This document shows positions 18,764 to 26,415 of a stretch of 64,000 nucleotides of DNA, in pieces (within the stretch, counting starts at the first letter, position 1; each line of letters starts with the position of its first letter). The translations under genes and the position numbers were made by a program. The DNA is from Chloroflexota bacterium (GTDB lineage: Bacteria; Chloroflexota; Anaerolineae; Aggregatilineales; UBA2796), in contig JAJPHV010000112.1 in NCBI GenBank assembly GCA_021325095.1, positions 186,001 through 250,000 of the forward strand, read 5' to 3'. The notes under the pieces were generated by a model. The model saw nothing but the letters and a program-made list of their open reading frames with translations, was not told where the DNA came from and did not search any database.

Positions 18764-19950
18764 CAGCGATTCACGACGCAAGATTCGGCGTCGTCGAGCA
18801 GTCTCTTCATACTTTGCAAGCGAGCCTGTACAATCTGAACATCCCGCTCCTGTTCAAGTAGAATGCGCGCGAGGTCCTGGGGTGCTGGCAATGAGGCGGA
18901 ACGCATCAGCTTTGCCAATTGCAGGGCCTGCCGCGGTGCAGGTTGCTTACCTGGCTCATCGCCCGTGCTTTGCGCGCACAGTTGTCTGACTTGCTGACCC
19001 GTGAGACCAAAATCGATGATCTGTCGCACCATTTCCGCATGGCTCTCCTCAGGCAGACCCAGGACATAGCGCAACTGCCCTTCCTCCAGATTGTGCCTGT
19101 CTGCCAATTCAAGCGCTTCATCAGCTAAGCGCAGTAGCGCCTTGTAGCGGCTAAAGTGCATCCGGCTAATACCGCCCATTGCCGAGAGTATGGCACTGGT
19201 GAACTCCCGCTTGTCACGCATGTCGAGGTCGAGCGCCTGACGGTAAAAACCATTGGAAACTGCCCCTTCTGGACGTTGGGCGCCATGTGCTGCCAGAATG
19301 AGTAATGCCGCCTGACGTGCCATCGCGATTGCTGACAAGCCGGTGCGGGCTGTGTTCTCTTTGGCTTGACGAAACGCTGAAGCACGTCCTGATGGGATAA
19401 CAATGCAAGGAATCGTGCCATCCCCTTCATAGCTTGGCAGGAAATCGCGCAGCAGCCAGGTTGCCCAATACCGTCGCTCGCCTGTCTCGATTCGGTACAA
19501 CCGTGTCACGCCTTGTGTGGCATCTATAACTGTGAGCGGATTGACCTGTCCATCATCGCGGATGGTAATCGCCAGGTTGGCAAGGTTGCGGACAAGTGCT
19601 TCTTCAGGAGCTAGACGAGGCAGTTCGATCTCTCGTTCGTCCTCGGCTTCGGCGAATAAATCGAGCAGTGAACTGAAGGGTCGTGCGTTTTGACGCGCTA
19701 CGACCTGTGCAATCTGGATCAGTTCTCGCAACGCTTGTGCAGGGGTAAGCCGATTGGCATGAAACGCGAAGTGAATGTTTTCTGGCAGCACACGGCGGGG
19801 CTGGATTGGGTCAGGACGGATGAGTTCTGCCGGAATGTATTCGATGCGCAGGGCACTGTTGGCTAATTGCTCGCCTGGATCGGCCTTGAGAAGTTCTAAT
19901 CCAATGCTGTCGAGCAAGCTGGTATTGGCGCGGCGCGTTTTGGCAGTCAT
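18763..19950 (-). CDS. parB: ParB-family partition protein
   Basis: 395 residues from ATG 19950, which overlaps the ParA stop by 4 bases (ATGA), so the two are translationally coupled. ParB/Srx features are IRPDPIQPRR (about residues 35-44), the nucleotide-binding-type TGERRYW (about 160) and ENTAR (about 200). A helix-turn-helix region follows, with SRMHFSRYKALLRLADEALE (about 270-290). A 25-residue C-terminal helix (about 355-395, LARILLEQERDVQIVQARLQ) should dimerise. ParB binds centromere sites such as the palindrome at 18738-18763 and works with ParA to segregate DNA. It is diverged from chromosomal ParB, in keeping with a plasmid or integrative element. Confidence 0.85.
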   Translation of the reverse strand: MTAKTRRANTSLLDSIGLELLKADPGEQLANSALRIEYIPAELIRPDPIQPRRVLPENIHFAFHANRLTPAQALRELIQIAQVVARQNARPFSSLLDLFAEAEDEREIELPRLAPEEALVRNLANLAITIRDDGQVNPLTVIDATQGVTRLYRIETGERRYWATWLLRDFLPSYEGDGTIPCIVIPSGRASAFRQAKENTARTGLSAIAMARQAALLILAAHGAQRPEGAVSNGFYRQALDLDMRDKREFTSAILSAMGGISRMHFSRYKALLRLADEALELADRHNLEEGQLRYVLGLPEESHAEMVRQIIDFGLTGQQVRQLCAQSTGDEPGKQPAPRQALQLAKLMRSASLPAPQDLARILLEQERDVQIVQARLQSMKRLLDDAESCVVNR

Positions 19951-20777
19951 GCTGCACCTCGCTGTGCAACCAGTTGTTTGACCAGCAGACTCACAAACTG
20001 AGCATAAGCCCGACTGGCAGCGCAATGAGGGTCATATTCAAAGACACTGAGGTGCTGGCTATGCGCATAAGCGACGGCTTCGTTTGACGGGATCACGCCA
20101 CACATCAGATTACCTAGAACCGGGTGTGCCTTGAGACTATCTACCAGTTGGATGTGGCCTTTCATCCGCGTATCCATCTTCGTCACCAGAATGCCCCTGA
20201 CGTGCAGGTTGGGATGTCGCCAGCCCTCGCGGATGTCATTGATCTTGTTCACGACGGACAGCAGCCCAATTGTCTCAAGATAACGCGGCTCAACGGGTAC
20301 GATAGCATCCGTCGCTGCCAACAAGCCCATTTCAGTCATGAGCGAGAACGACGGGCGCGTATCGATCACGACGGCAGCATAGTAATTGGCAATGCGATTG
20401 AGCGGCTCTGCCAAGCGATAAGGCGCACCCGCGACACCCATCAATTCGCGTTCCGCGCCTTCCAGCAGTGGTGAGGCGGGAAGGACATGCAAATCATCGT
20501 CCCAAGTGCTCTGAGCGATGCACCGCGCCAATACCGATGCGGCTTCCTTCCGCTCGGCAACCAGCAACGTATAGAGACTGTTGTCTTTCCCAAAGTCACG
20601 CCGACCAGTGGTCACCAACGAAGCGTGTCCCTGGCTGTCAGTATCCACCAGCAGAACGCGAGCATTGGCTGCACCCGCTTGCTTGAGTACCCGTACCAGG
20701 CCAAAGGCCAGGTTGGTGGCCGTCGTTGATTTGCCGACGCCGCCCTTGTGGTTGGTCATCACGAACGTCTGAGTCAT
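19947..20777 (-). CDS. parA: ParA-family partition ATPase
   Basis: 276 residues from ATG 20777; the frame extends upstream to 20801, but the deviant Walker A should lie close to the N-terminus. NHKGGVGKSTTATNLA (about residues 9-24) is the ParA Walker A with both lysines. VLLVDTDSQGHAS (about 43-55) is Walker A', and AVVIDTRPSFS (about 135-145) the Walker B region. No N-terminal DNA-binding extension is present, as in small plasmid (type Ib-like) or chromosomal Soj proteins. It is the first gene of the parA-parB pair, and its role is ATP-driven positioning of ParB-bound DNA. Confidence 0.92.
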   Translation of the reverse strand: MTQTFVMTNHKGGVGKSTTATNLAFGLVRVLKQAGAANARVLLVDTDSQGHASLVTTGRRDFGKDNSLYTLLVAERKEAASVLARCIAQSTWDDDLHVLPASPLLEGAERELMGVAGAPYRLAEPLNRIANYYAAVVIDTRPSFSLMTEMGLLAATDAIVPVEPRYLETIGLLSVVNKINDIREGWRHPNLHVRGILVTKMDTRMKGHIQLVDSLKAHPVLGNLMCGVIPSNEAVAYAHSQHLSVFEYDPHCAASRAYAQFVSLLVKQLVAQRGAA

Positions 20778-21061
20778 TGCCAATCCCTCCGTTTCCCTCA
20801 AACCGACTTGATCCGCTTGGATGGCAGCGACTTCGCGGAGAGGCGGTACACTACCTCACGAAGTCTGCGCTGCTGGTATCAGCGGGACTTCAAGATGACC
20901 GAGGGAGCATTGGCCCTCTCTCGGTCACCGCAAAGCTAAACCTCGGCGAGGATGCGCTCCAGTTGAGCACGTTGAGGGTACTGGATTCGTGCGAGGAACT
21001 GAGTAATGTCTTCTGCGGAGGTAGGAGAGGAAATAGGCGCAGGCTTATCCTGGTTTGAAAG
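20778..21061. other. Gap between the partition genes and the tRNA cluster
   Basis: No convincing gene. One imperfect hairpin lies at about 20896-20927 (GACCGAG arms). The segment marks the passage from the lower-GC accessory block to the GC-rich chromosomal block, so it is a candidate for one junction of an integrated element. No repeat of the tRNA 3' end was found elsewhere in the window. Confidence 0.35.
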
Positions 21062-21097
21062 AATCGAACCAGCCGACTCGAGTCGGCTGGTTCGATT
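21062..21097. repeat. 36-bp perfect palindrome downstream of the tRNA cluster
   Basis: AATCGAACCAGCCGACTC followed directly by its exact reverse complement, with no spacer. It begins 14 bases beyond the tRNA 3' end. In the tRNA direction the stem runs into TTCTTTC, so it can serve as the terminator of the tRNA transcript. Its arm GGTTCGATT resembles a T-arm, which may be relevant to site-specific integration. Confidence 0.7.
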
Positions 21098-21111
21098 TAC
21101 GTTCAATTGGG

Positions 21112-21420
21112 TGGGCCTAGCAGGATTCGAACCTGCAACCCGCCGGTTATGCTTCCCACCACAGCTTTCGCTGCCCCTTTCGGGTTTGTGGTCTGGACTT
21201 TCCCTTCACCCCATCAGGAATGGGGGCCTGCCGTCAAGTCTCTACACCTTCCCTCTGACAAGGGCTTGGCTCGGGATTACCATGTCCGCGGAGTTAGGCT
21301 TCCCCGAATTTGACAGGTCTACACCTGAAAATTACTCTTCAGGCTGCCCGGTGAAGGGGTTCGTAATGGCTTTAGAATCCCTTCTTCAAGCCGGATGCTC
21401 TGCCGTTGAGCTATAGGCCC
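21112..21420 (-). tRNA. tRNA with anticodon CAT (elongator Met or Ile2), split by a group I intron
   Basis: The 5' exon (21420-21389) gives acceptor GGGCCTA, D-arm GCTC/GAGC and anticodon-stem TCCGG plus C-T. The 3' exon (21151-21112) gives CATAA, CCGGC, variable loop GGGTT, T-arm GCAGG/CCTGC, acceptor TAGGCCC and discriminator A. Joined, they form a 72-nt tRNA with a seven-base anticodon loop CTCATAA. No CCA is encoded. The first acceptor pair is G-C, so it is not the initiator tRNA; elongator Met and lysidine-type Ile cannot be separated by eye. The bottom anticodon-stem pair is mismatched (U-C). It is the last gene of a Pro-Gly-CAT cluster. Confidence 0.85.
21152..21388 (-). ncRNA. Group I intron (IC3-like) inside the tRNA anticodon loop
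   Basis: About 237 nt with no reading frame. The conserved group I core elements appear in order on the minus strand: P-like AAATTCGGGGAA (21311-21300), Q-like AATCCCGAGCC (21278-21268), R-like GTGTAGAGACTTGACGGCAG around 21247-21226, and S-like AAGTCCAGAC (21200-21191). These closely resemble the Azoarcus tRNA intron core. The intron ends in G just before the CAT anticodon. The 5' site is placed after U33 to keep a seven-base loop; a one-base shift is possible. Self-splicing is expected from the family but not shown here. Confidence 0.88.
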
Positions 21421-21444
21421 TATCCACAGTCCGAGGACTGCGAG

Positions 21445-21516
21445 AGCGGCTGACGGGATTCGAACCCGTGACGTCTTGCTTGGAAGGCAAGCATTCTACC
21501 CCTGAATTACAGCCGC
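21445..21516 (-). tRNA. tRNA-Gly (TCC)
   Basis: Acceptor GCGGCTG/CAGCCGC, anticodon stem CTTGC/GCAAG with loop CTTCCAA (anticodon TCC), T-arm ACGGG/CCCGT around TTCGAAT. It is 72 nt with discriminator T and no encoded CCA. It lies between tRNA-Pro and the intron-containing tRNA on the same strand. Confidence 0.95.
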
Positions 21517-21527
21517 AAGGTTTCCAG

Positions 21528-21601
21528 TCGGGGCACCCGGATTTGAACCGGGGACCTCACGGTCCCAAACCGTGCGCGCTAGCCAGCTGCGCTATGCCCC
21601 G
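21528..21601 (-). tRNA. tRNA-Pro (TGG)
   Basis: Acceptor CGGGGCA/TGCCCCG, anticodon stem CACGG/CCGTG with loop TTTGGGA (anticodon TGG), T-arm CCCGG/CCGGG around TTCAAAT. It is 74 nt with discriminator A and no encoded CCA. It is the first gene of the tRNA cluster. Confidence 0.95.
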
Positions 21602-21628
21602 TTATTCTTGCCCACGATAACTTAGCCA

Positions 21629-21657
21629 AGTATACACGGCCCGGCGTTTCGATTCAA
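21629..21657 (-). promoter_or_regulatory. Promoter of the tRNA cluster
   Basis: On the minus strand, TTGAAT (21657-21652), a 17-base spacer and TATACT (21634-21629) precede tRNA-Pro. This is a good sigma-70-type match. The stop of the oxidase gene lies just 8 bases upstream of the -35. Confidence 0.65.
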
Positions 21658-21664
21658 GCCTCAA

Positions 21665-22831
21665 TCAGCGATGCGCGCCGGGCGGCACGGCATTGGCAAA
21701 GCGGCTCAAACTGAACAGCCGGACATCGTGCGCCGTTTGGCCGCGAACGGCCAGATCAGCTAGAATGCGCCCAACCAGAATGCCGAACTTGAAACCGTGC
21801 CCGGAAAAGCCCGCCCCGATCACCACGTGATCGTGAGCCGGGTGCCTGTCGATGATGAAGTGTTCGTCGGGCGTCATGGTATACATGCAGATGCGCGCCT
21901 CCCTGACCCTGCCGTCACCCTGCGGGAGATGCCGACGCACGAAAGCGCGCACCTGCTCAATGTAGTCTTCGTCGGGCGTCCGCCGTATGGTGTCCGGATC
22001 GGTGGGTTCGTTGCGCCCGTGAACGGCAACTTTCAACCCCGTTCCCGTCACGCTCGGCAAACCGTAGAACCAGGGCTTGCCGTGATAAATGAACACCGGG
22101 AATTGCTCGGGCAGGAATTGTGCCATGTTCGGCGGCTCGAAAAAGACCAGCTCCTCACGGGTGGCTTGCAGTGGCAGGTTCAAACCAAGCGTACCCAGGA
22201 CGCTGGATGCCCAGGGGCCAACAGTGATCACCAAACGCCCGGCTTCGTAAACAGCGCCGGAAGTGTGGACGCGCACCGAGTCCGCTAACACGTCGATCTT
22301 CTGGACAGGGGTGTTGGTTAGCAGCGTTGCGCCGTGCTTCTGGGCCATCTTCGCCTGCGCAACGACGCAGCGCGAGGCGGCCAGATAGCCCGCGTCGGGC
22401 TGGTAGCCGCCCATCATCCCCTCGTCGAGACGAAACTGCGGCAGCTGCCTGGATACTTCCTCCGGAGTCAGCCATTCATAGGGCACACCAGCCGCTCGCA
22501 GGTTGTCGCGGGTGGCAACCAGTGTCGGGGAATCGGCAGGGCCGAAGTCCAACCCGCCCGTACGCACCATCAGCTGCTCGCCGCATTCCGCTTCCAGCGC
22601 CCGCCACATCGGGAAGACTGCCTTTGCCATCTCGACGTAGGCCGGATGGTCGTAGGCGTAACGAATGATCCGGGACTCGCCGTTGGAACTGCCCCGGTTG
22701 TGGTCGAGTTCAAACTGTTCGAGGGCCAGCACGCGGTAGCCGTCAGCGGACAGATGATAGGCGGTGGCGCTGCCCATCACGCCCAGGCCGATCACGATCA
22801 CGTCGAAGGTTTTGTCAGTTGCCATACTCAT
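21665..22831 (-). CDS. FAD-dependent sarcosine / N-methyl-L-tryptophan-type oxidase
   Basis: 388 residues, the usual length of monomeric sarcosine oxidase and MTOX proteins. VIVIGLGVMGSATAYHLS (about residues 11-28) is the Rossmann FAD site, and RGSSNGESRIIRYAY (about 46-60) is a family signature. Near the C-terminus ICMYTMTPDEHFIID carries the Cys that binds FAD covalently in this family, followed by GAGFSGHGFKFG. It oxidises an N-methyl amino acid to the amine and formaldehyde with release of H2O2; the exact substrate is unknown. Starts at 22831 or 22825 are both possible, and neither has a clear ribosome site. It follows the SGNH protein gene by 15 bases. Confidence 0.85.
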   Translation of the reverse strand: MSMATDKTFDVIVIGLGVMGSATAYHLSADGYRVLALEQFELDHNRGSSNGESRIIRYAYDHPAYVEMAKAVFPMWRALEAECGEQLMVRTGGLDFGPADSPTLVATRDNLRAAGVPYEWLTPEEVSRQLPQFRLDEGMMGGYQPDAGYLAASRCVVAQAKMAQKHGATLLTNTPVQKIDVLADSVRVHTSGAVYEAGRLVITVGPWASSVLGTLGLNLPLQATREELVFFEPPNMAQFLPEQFPVFIYHGKPWFYGLPSVTGTGLKVAVHGRNEPTDPDTIRRTPDEDYIEQVRAFVRRHLPQGDGRVREARICMYTMTPDEHFIIDRHPAHDHVVIGAGFSGHGFKFGILVGRILADLAVRGQTAHDVRLFSLSRFANAVPPGAHR

Positions 22832-22846
22832 GCCATACTCATAGGC

Positions 22847-24916
22847 TCATGACGACAACACCTGTCGCCAGACTGCATTCAACACTTGCAGCGCTGTCAG
22901 GTTGCGGATGTTGTAACCGTAGTTGAGGCCATCCCCGGAAAAGCGCGCTGTCGCACTGTCCGGCGGCGCGGAGGGATGAATGCCATCCGGCCCGATCCCC
23001 TGGTTGGGCGCATTTTGCAGCGCGTACCAGTAATCCCAGAGTGGAACGTCGTACTGGCGCGCCAGGGTGCGAATGATGTCGTTCCACTGGCTGACGCGCG
23101 CATTGTTCCAGGCATCCACGTGCTTAGGCGGAATGGTACTGATCACCGGGATGACGCCCATATTGATCGAAATCTCGATGATCTGCCGCAGATTGGCCGC
23201 ATAAACGGCAGGATCGACACCGCCAGAGTCGTTCGTGCCGATCATGATCAGGGCGACGGCAGGCTTGACGCGCCTGTATTCGCAGACCAGCGGCATTTCG
23301 TTGCCGCATACATCCGTATAAGCGTAGCCCGGCTGGATGATGCGGTCAGCGCCCCAACCATTGCCTGCCGCCAGCGGCGCGTTGGCGAAAGAATTGCCCG
23401 TGCGGGCGTTGGCCTGCGAGAAATAGCTGATGACCGGCGCCAACTCGTTCCGGTACTGGCCCAGGTCGTACTGGCCCAACCCGATGGGCGTCAGGAACAG
23501 GGGCGAGGCGCTGATGCTGTCCCCCACTCGTGAAAAGACATTGGCCCGGTTGCCAAGCTGCTTGCCCTTCTGGAAGATGTCGCGGGCGTGCTGCGTGATC
23601 CCGGAGATGACGCTCGGCGTGGTGCTGACCGGAGCGGTTCCCGTCACCAACCGCCAGCGTATGACGTCAAAGGCCAGTTCCAGGCCCGGCTCAAACGTCC
23701 AGTCGTTCAGGTAGATGACGCCCGGTTCTTTGGCAGCGGCGTTGATCTGAAAGATCCCCAGCGGCGCCCACTCGTTGTTGTAGTACGCCTGCGGCAGCGT
23801 GAGGATCAGTTCGCCCGATTGCCCGGCCACACCGTGCAGTTTGTAACGCGCTTTGCCCGCCGTCGCGTGCTGGTTGGGGACAAACACCTCAATGCTGTAC
23901 CAGCCGCTTTGTTTGATCTGTGGGTCCCAACGCGCCCAGACGTTGGCAACATGATCGTCGGTGGCGTGGTATTTCCCGATTCCGCCTGCGCCACTCTGGT
24001 ACGTTTTGAACGTTGCCAGCGCTGGTGGCACACCCTGGAACGTGCCGTCCGCATAGCCCGGCCCACCCACGGAGACGGTAATGGTGCTGCCATACTGTAA
24101 GGCGCTGCCATCCGCGCCGGGCGGCGCGGGCGGCGTCAGTCCATTCACCAGACGGTTGATCGGCGGAAATTCGTTGTCTTGAATGGTGCTGAGTACCCAC
24201 CAGCTTATGCCCTTGGCACCATAGCTCCCGACGGCCAGTGACCGGGCGCGCTCCACGCTGGCCGCGTCTACGGCGTGCGCTTGCAGCACCGGGAACAGCG
24301 GGCGGTTGTAGCTGCCCCAGGCCCGGTAGCCATTTGCCAGGGCAGTGTCCGGCGAGACCTGGAACGTGCCCCAATACAGTTGCAGATGAACGCTGTTCAC
24401 GAAGGGAAACCACTCGTCGGGGAAAATCTCGGCGTAGTGGTTCGGGCGCGGATCGACGCACATGGCGATGTGGAACGCGCCGGGGATCGCCGCGCGCAGC
24501 CTGGACATCAGAGGCCGGACGGACTGCCGCCCACCCTGGTAAAAACCACTGTACGGTTCCACGTCCAGGATCAGCGAGCGCACGCCGGGAATCTGGCAGG
24601 TCTGCGCCAGGATATTGGCTTCTCCCTCGATGTCCAGGCCGCGCGGTACTGCCCAGGCATGAAACTCCAGCCCGTACTTTTGCAGCGTCGTGATCCAGCG
24701 GCGGATGGCCGCCGGGCCGTCGATTGCCAGGGCCGGCTTGTTGTCGTATTTTGCCATCCAATCGCTGCCATCACTGGTTTTGACCCAGACCTGGCTGACG
24801 GCGGGGGCCAGACGGCGCACCTTCTGCGCCAGTTGGTCGATGCTCTGCTCCGCCACTGCCTGCCCTTTATGATGCCAGATCGCTATCTTGTCGTCGTAGG
24901 GAGTAATTATCGCCAT
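22847..24916 (-). CDS. Barrel-like domain fused to a C-terminal SGNH hydrolase domain
   Basis: 689 residues. The first 250 or so look like a TIM-barrel glycosidase-type domain (AIWHHKGQA near the start, SLILDVEPYSGFY about 125, HIAMCVDPRPNHYAEIFPDE about 150). A middle beta-sandwich (about 270-420) may bind carbohydrate. The C-terminal part is a GDSL/SGNH esterase: GDSI (about 463) gives the Ser, IGTNDSGG (about 557) the Asn block, and DGIHPS (about 643) the Asp-His pair. No signal peptide is evident at the annotated start, odd for a polysaccharide-acting protein. It may act on acetylated glycans. It lies directly upstream of the oxidase gene on the same strand. Confidence 0.72.
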   Translation of the reverse strand: MAIITPYDDKIAIWHHKGQAVAEQSIDQLAQKVRRLAPAVSQVWVKTSDGSDWMAKYDNKPALAIDGPAAIRRWITTLQKYGLEFHAWAVPRGLDIEGEANILAQTCQIPGVRSLILDVEPYSGFYQGGRQSVRPLMSRLRAAIPGAFHIAMCVDPRPNHYAEIFPDEWFPFVNSVHLQLYWGTFQVSPDTALANGYRAWGSYNRPLFPVLQAHAVDAASVERARSLAVGSYGAKGISWWVLSTIQDNEFPPINRLVNGLTPPAPPGADGSALQYGSTITVSVGGPGYADGTFQGVPPALATFKTYQSGAGGIGKYHATDDHVANVWARWDPQIKQSGWYSIEVFVPNQHATAGKARYKLHGVAGQSGELILTLPQAYYNNEWAPLGIFQINAAAKEPGVIYLNDWTFEPGLELAFDVIRWRLVTGTAPVSTTPSVISGITQHARDIFQKGKQLGNRANVFSRVGDSISASPLFLTPIGLGQYDLGQYRNELAPVISYFSQANARTGNSFANAPLAAGNGWGADRIIQPGYAYTDVCGNEMPLVCEYRRVKPAVALIMIGTNDSGGVDPAVYAANLRQIIEISINMGVIPVISTIPPKHVDAWNNARVSQWNDIIRTLARQYDVPLWDYWYALQNAPNQGIGPDGIHPSAPPDSATARFSGDGLNYGYNIRNLTALQVLNAVWRQVLSS

Positions 24917-25034
24917 GCTCTAATCGCTATACTGCTCAAGATGAATAATGGCCTTGATCTTACCCGGAAACGCCGGAAGGTCTAATTTTCTCGCGGCCAA
25001 TCGACGGTGCAGGAACAGGCCAGCGCCGCAGAAT

Positions 25035-25859
25035 TCAGCGTTTCTCCTCGAATTCAGCAGTATCAGTTGGTTCCTGGCCCACCTGATCGGTCTGCGCCAA
25101 CCGGCGCAGCCTGCGGATAAAATCGACGCTCTTGAGCCGCCGTTCCAGCACGTGCACGATGTAGTTTTGCAGCGTCCGCTCCAATTCGAGGTGCAGCATG
25201 TCGTCCACCCGCAGCACCTTGATCACGTCGTAATCGCGGGTTTGCAGGTAGCGCAGTGTCTTGAGCGTGGTCAGACTCATCGGGGAAATGAACTTGCCCG
25301 ATCTGGCGTGCAACGGGCAGACAACGCCGCCTTCCTGCACGCTGAAAAACTGATCCTGGGCTTCGATCTTTTCCTGACCGATAGCGCAGTTGAACAGCGC
25401 AGGCTGGAAGCCGACCAGTTCGAGCGCCTTCAACTCGTAGAAGCGCACGAGCAGACGCAGGTCAACTTTCGGCTCGCACAGCCGGGCCAGCGTCACGTCG
25501 AGCAGGTTGTACAGCGCCGTGTTGACTTCTTCGATCTCGCTGAAATGATCGAGCAGTTCGACCACGTAGCTGGCATAGGCCCCCCGTTCCAGGTCTTCAC
25601 GCAGCGCAAGGTACGGCTCAGACAGTTCGGCCTGCGAGACGACGTGCAGTTCGCGGCCATAGGAGATCATCATCCTGACGCGGGTGTATAGTTCGACGTG
25701 GCCCGTCGTGCGCCCGGCAGGTTTGCGTGATCCTTTGGCGATGGCCTTCAGCTTGCCGTGATGGGGCGTGAAGACCGTCAGCAGGCGATCCGCTTCGCCA
25801 AAGTCCTGGCGGCGCAGGATGATGGCGTCGGTGCGGAAGATGCGTTCAGGGCGTGGCAT
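25035..25859 (-). CDS. recO: DNA repair protein RecO
   Basis: 274 residues. The N-terminal OB fold contains TDAIILRRQDFGEADRLLTV and FTPHHGKLKAIAKGSRK. A helical domain follows, with a zinc-binding-like segment (NCAIGQEKI, then GGVVCPLHARSG, about 175-215). The C-terminus is helical. RecO loads RecA onto single-stranded DNA with RecR and RecF and aids annealing. Its start overlaps the end of cdd by 14 bases, so the pair is coupled, a common neighbourhood for recO. Confidence 0.93.
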   Translation of the reverse strand: MPRPERIFRTDAIILRRQDFGEADRLLTVFTPHHGKLKAIAKGSRKPAGRTTGHVELYTRVRMMISYGRELHVVSQAELSEPYLALREDLERGAYASYVVELLDHFSEIEEVNTALYNLLDVTLARLCEPKVDLRLLVRFYELKALELVGFQPALFNCAIGQEKIEAQDQFFSVQEGGVVCPLHARSGKFISPMSLTTLKTLRYLQTRDYDVIKVLRVDDMLHLELERTLQNYIVHVLERRLKSVDFIRRLRRLAQTDQVGQEPTDTAEFEEKR

Positions 25860-26280
25860 GATCCTGCTGAAGCTGATCCGGGCCGAACCCGCGTGGCAGC
25901 AGTTCGGTGAGCGGCCCCTCGAACGTGACCTGGCCTTCGGCGTTGGCGACGATGACCACCATTTCCTGCCCGAATTCCTGCATCACCTGGCGGCAGACCC
26001 CGCATGGCGCACTGCCATTGGCCGTGACGATGGCGATAGCATCAAAGTTCTGAATGCCCTCGCTGACCGCCTTGAAGATCGCCACCCGCTCGGCGCAGAT
26101 AGTCGGCGAGTAAGCCGCATTCTCGATATTGCAGCCCAGGTAGAGCTCACCGTTGGAGGTGAGCAGCGCCGCTCCGACGAGATAGTGCGAGTAGGGGGCG
26201 TAGGCTTTTTGCCGTGCTTGCTGCGCGGCAGTGATCAGTTTGCTACGTGTCTCGTCGGAGATGCTGATCGGCTTTGGCAT
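25846..26280 (-). CDS. cdd: Cytidine deaminase
   Basis: 144 residues. GCNIENAAYSPTICAERVAI (about residues 49-68) holds the zinc-binding Cys and catalytic Glu, and APCGVCRQVM (about 91-100) the two further zinc cysteines. This is the tetrameric small-subunit cytidine deaminase, which converts cytidine and deoxycytidine to uridine forms in pyrimidine salvage. It is longer than usual by a short C-terminal tail that overlaps recO. Confidence 0.95.
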   Translation of the reverse strand: MPKPISISDETRSKLITAAQQARQKAYAPYSHYLVGAALLTSNGELYLGCNIENAAYSPTICAERVAIFKAVSEGIQNFDAIAIVTANGSAPCGVCRQVMQEFGQEMVVIVANAEGQVTFEGPLTELLPRGFGPDQLQQDHATP

Positions 26281-26325
26281 TCGTTAACCTCAACCCCGGA
26301 GAATGTAATAAACTGTGCTGCGTAA

Positions 26326-26364
26326 TTCCCCTCTCGGCCTGCGGAGAGGGGCAGGGGTGAGGTT
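26326..26364. repeat. Dispersed C/G-rich hairpin repeat, copy 1
   Basis: CCCCTCTC, a short loop, then GGAGAGGGG followed by CAGGGGTGAGGTT. The same unit occurs near 47911, 61640 and 62574, and a shorter form at 40523. All lie between genes; here it sits between cdd and the CorC-like gene. Confidence 0.75.
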
Positions 26365-26415
26365 GATTGCTTGTTCAGTCCTCATCCCTCAGTCCTGCTG
26401 ATGGGGTGCGGCCTA

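Noticed and set aside
21006..21416. Protein-coding frame across the tRNA region
   Set aside because: It runs antisense through the tRNA exons and intron; conserved RNA structure explains the sequence.
21112..21420. Initiator tRNA-fMet
   Set aside because: The first acceptor pair is G-C rather than the C-A mismatch of initiators, and the anticodon stem lacks the three consecutive G-C pairs in the initiator pattern.
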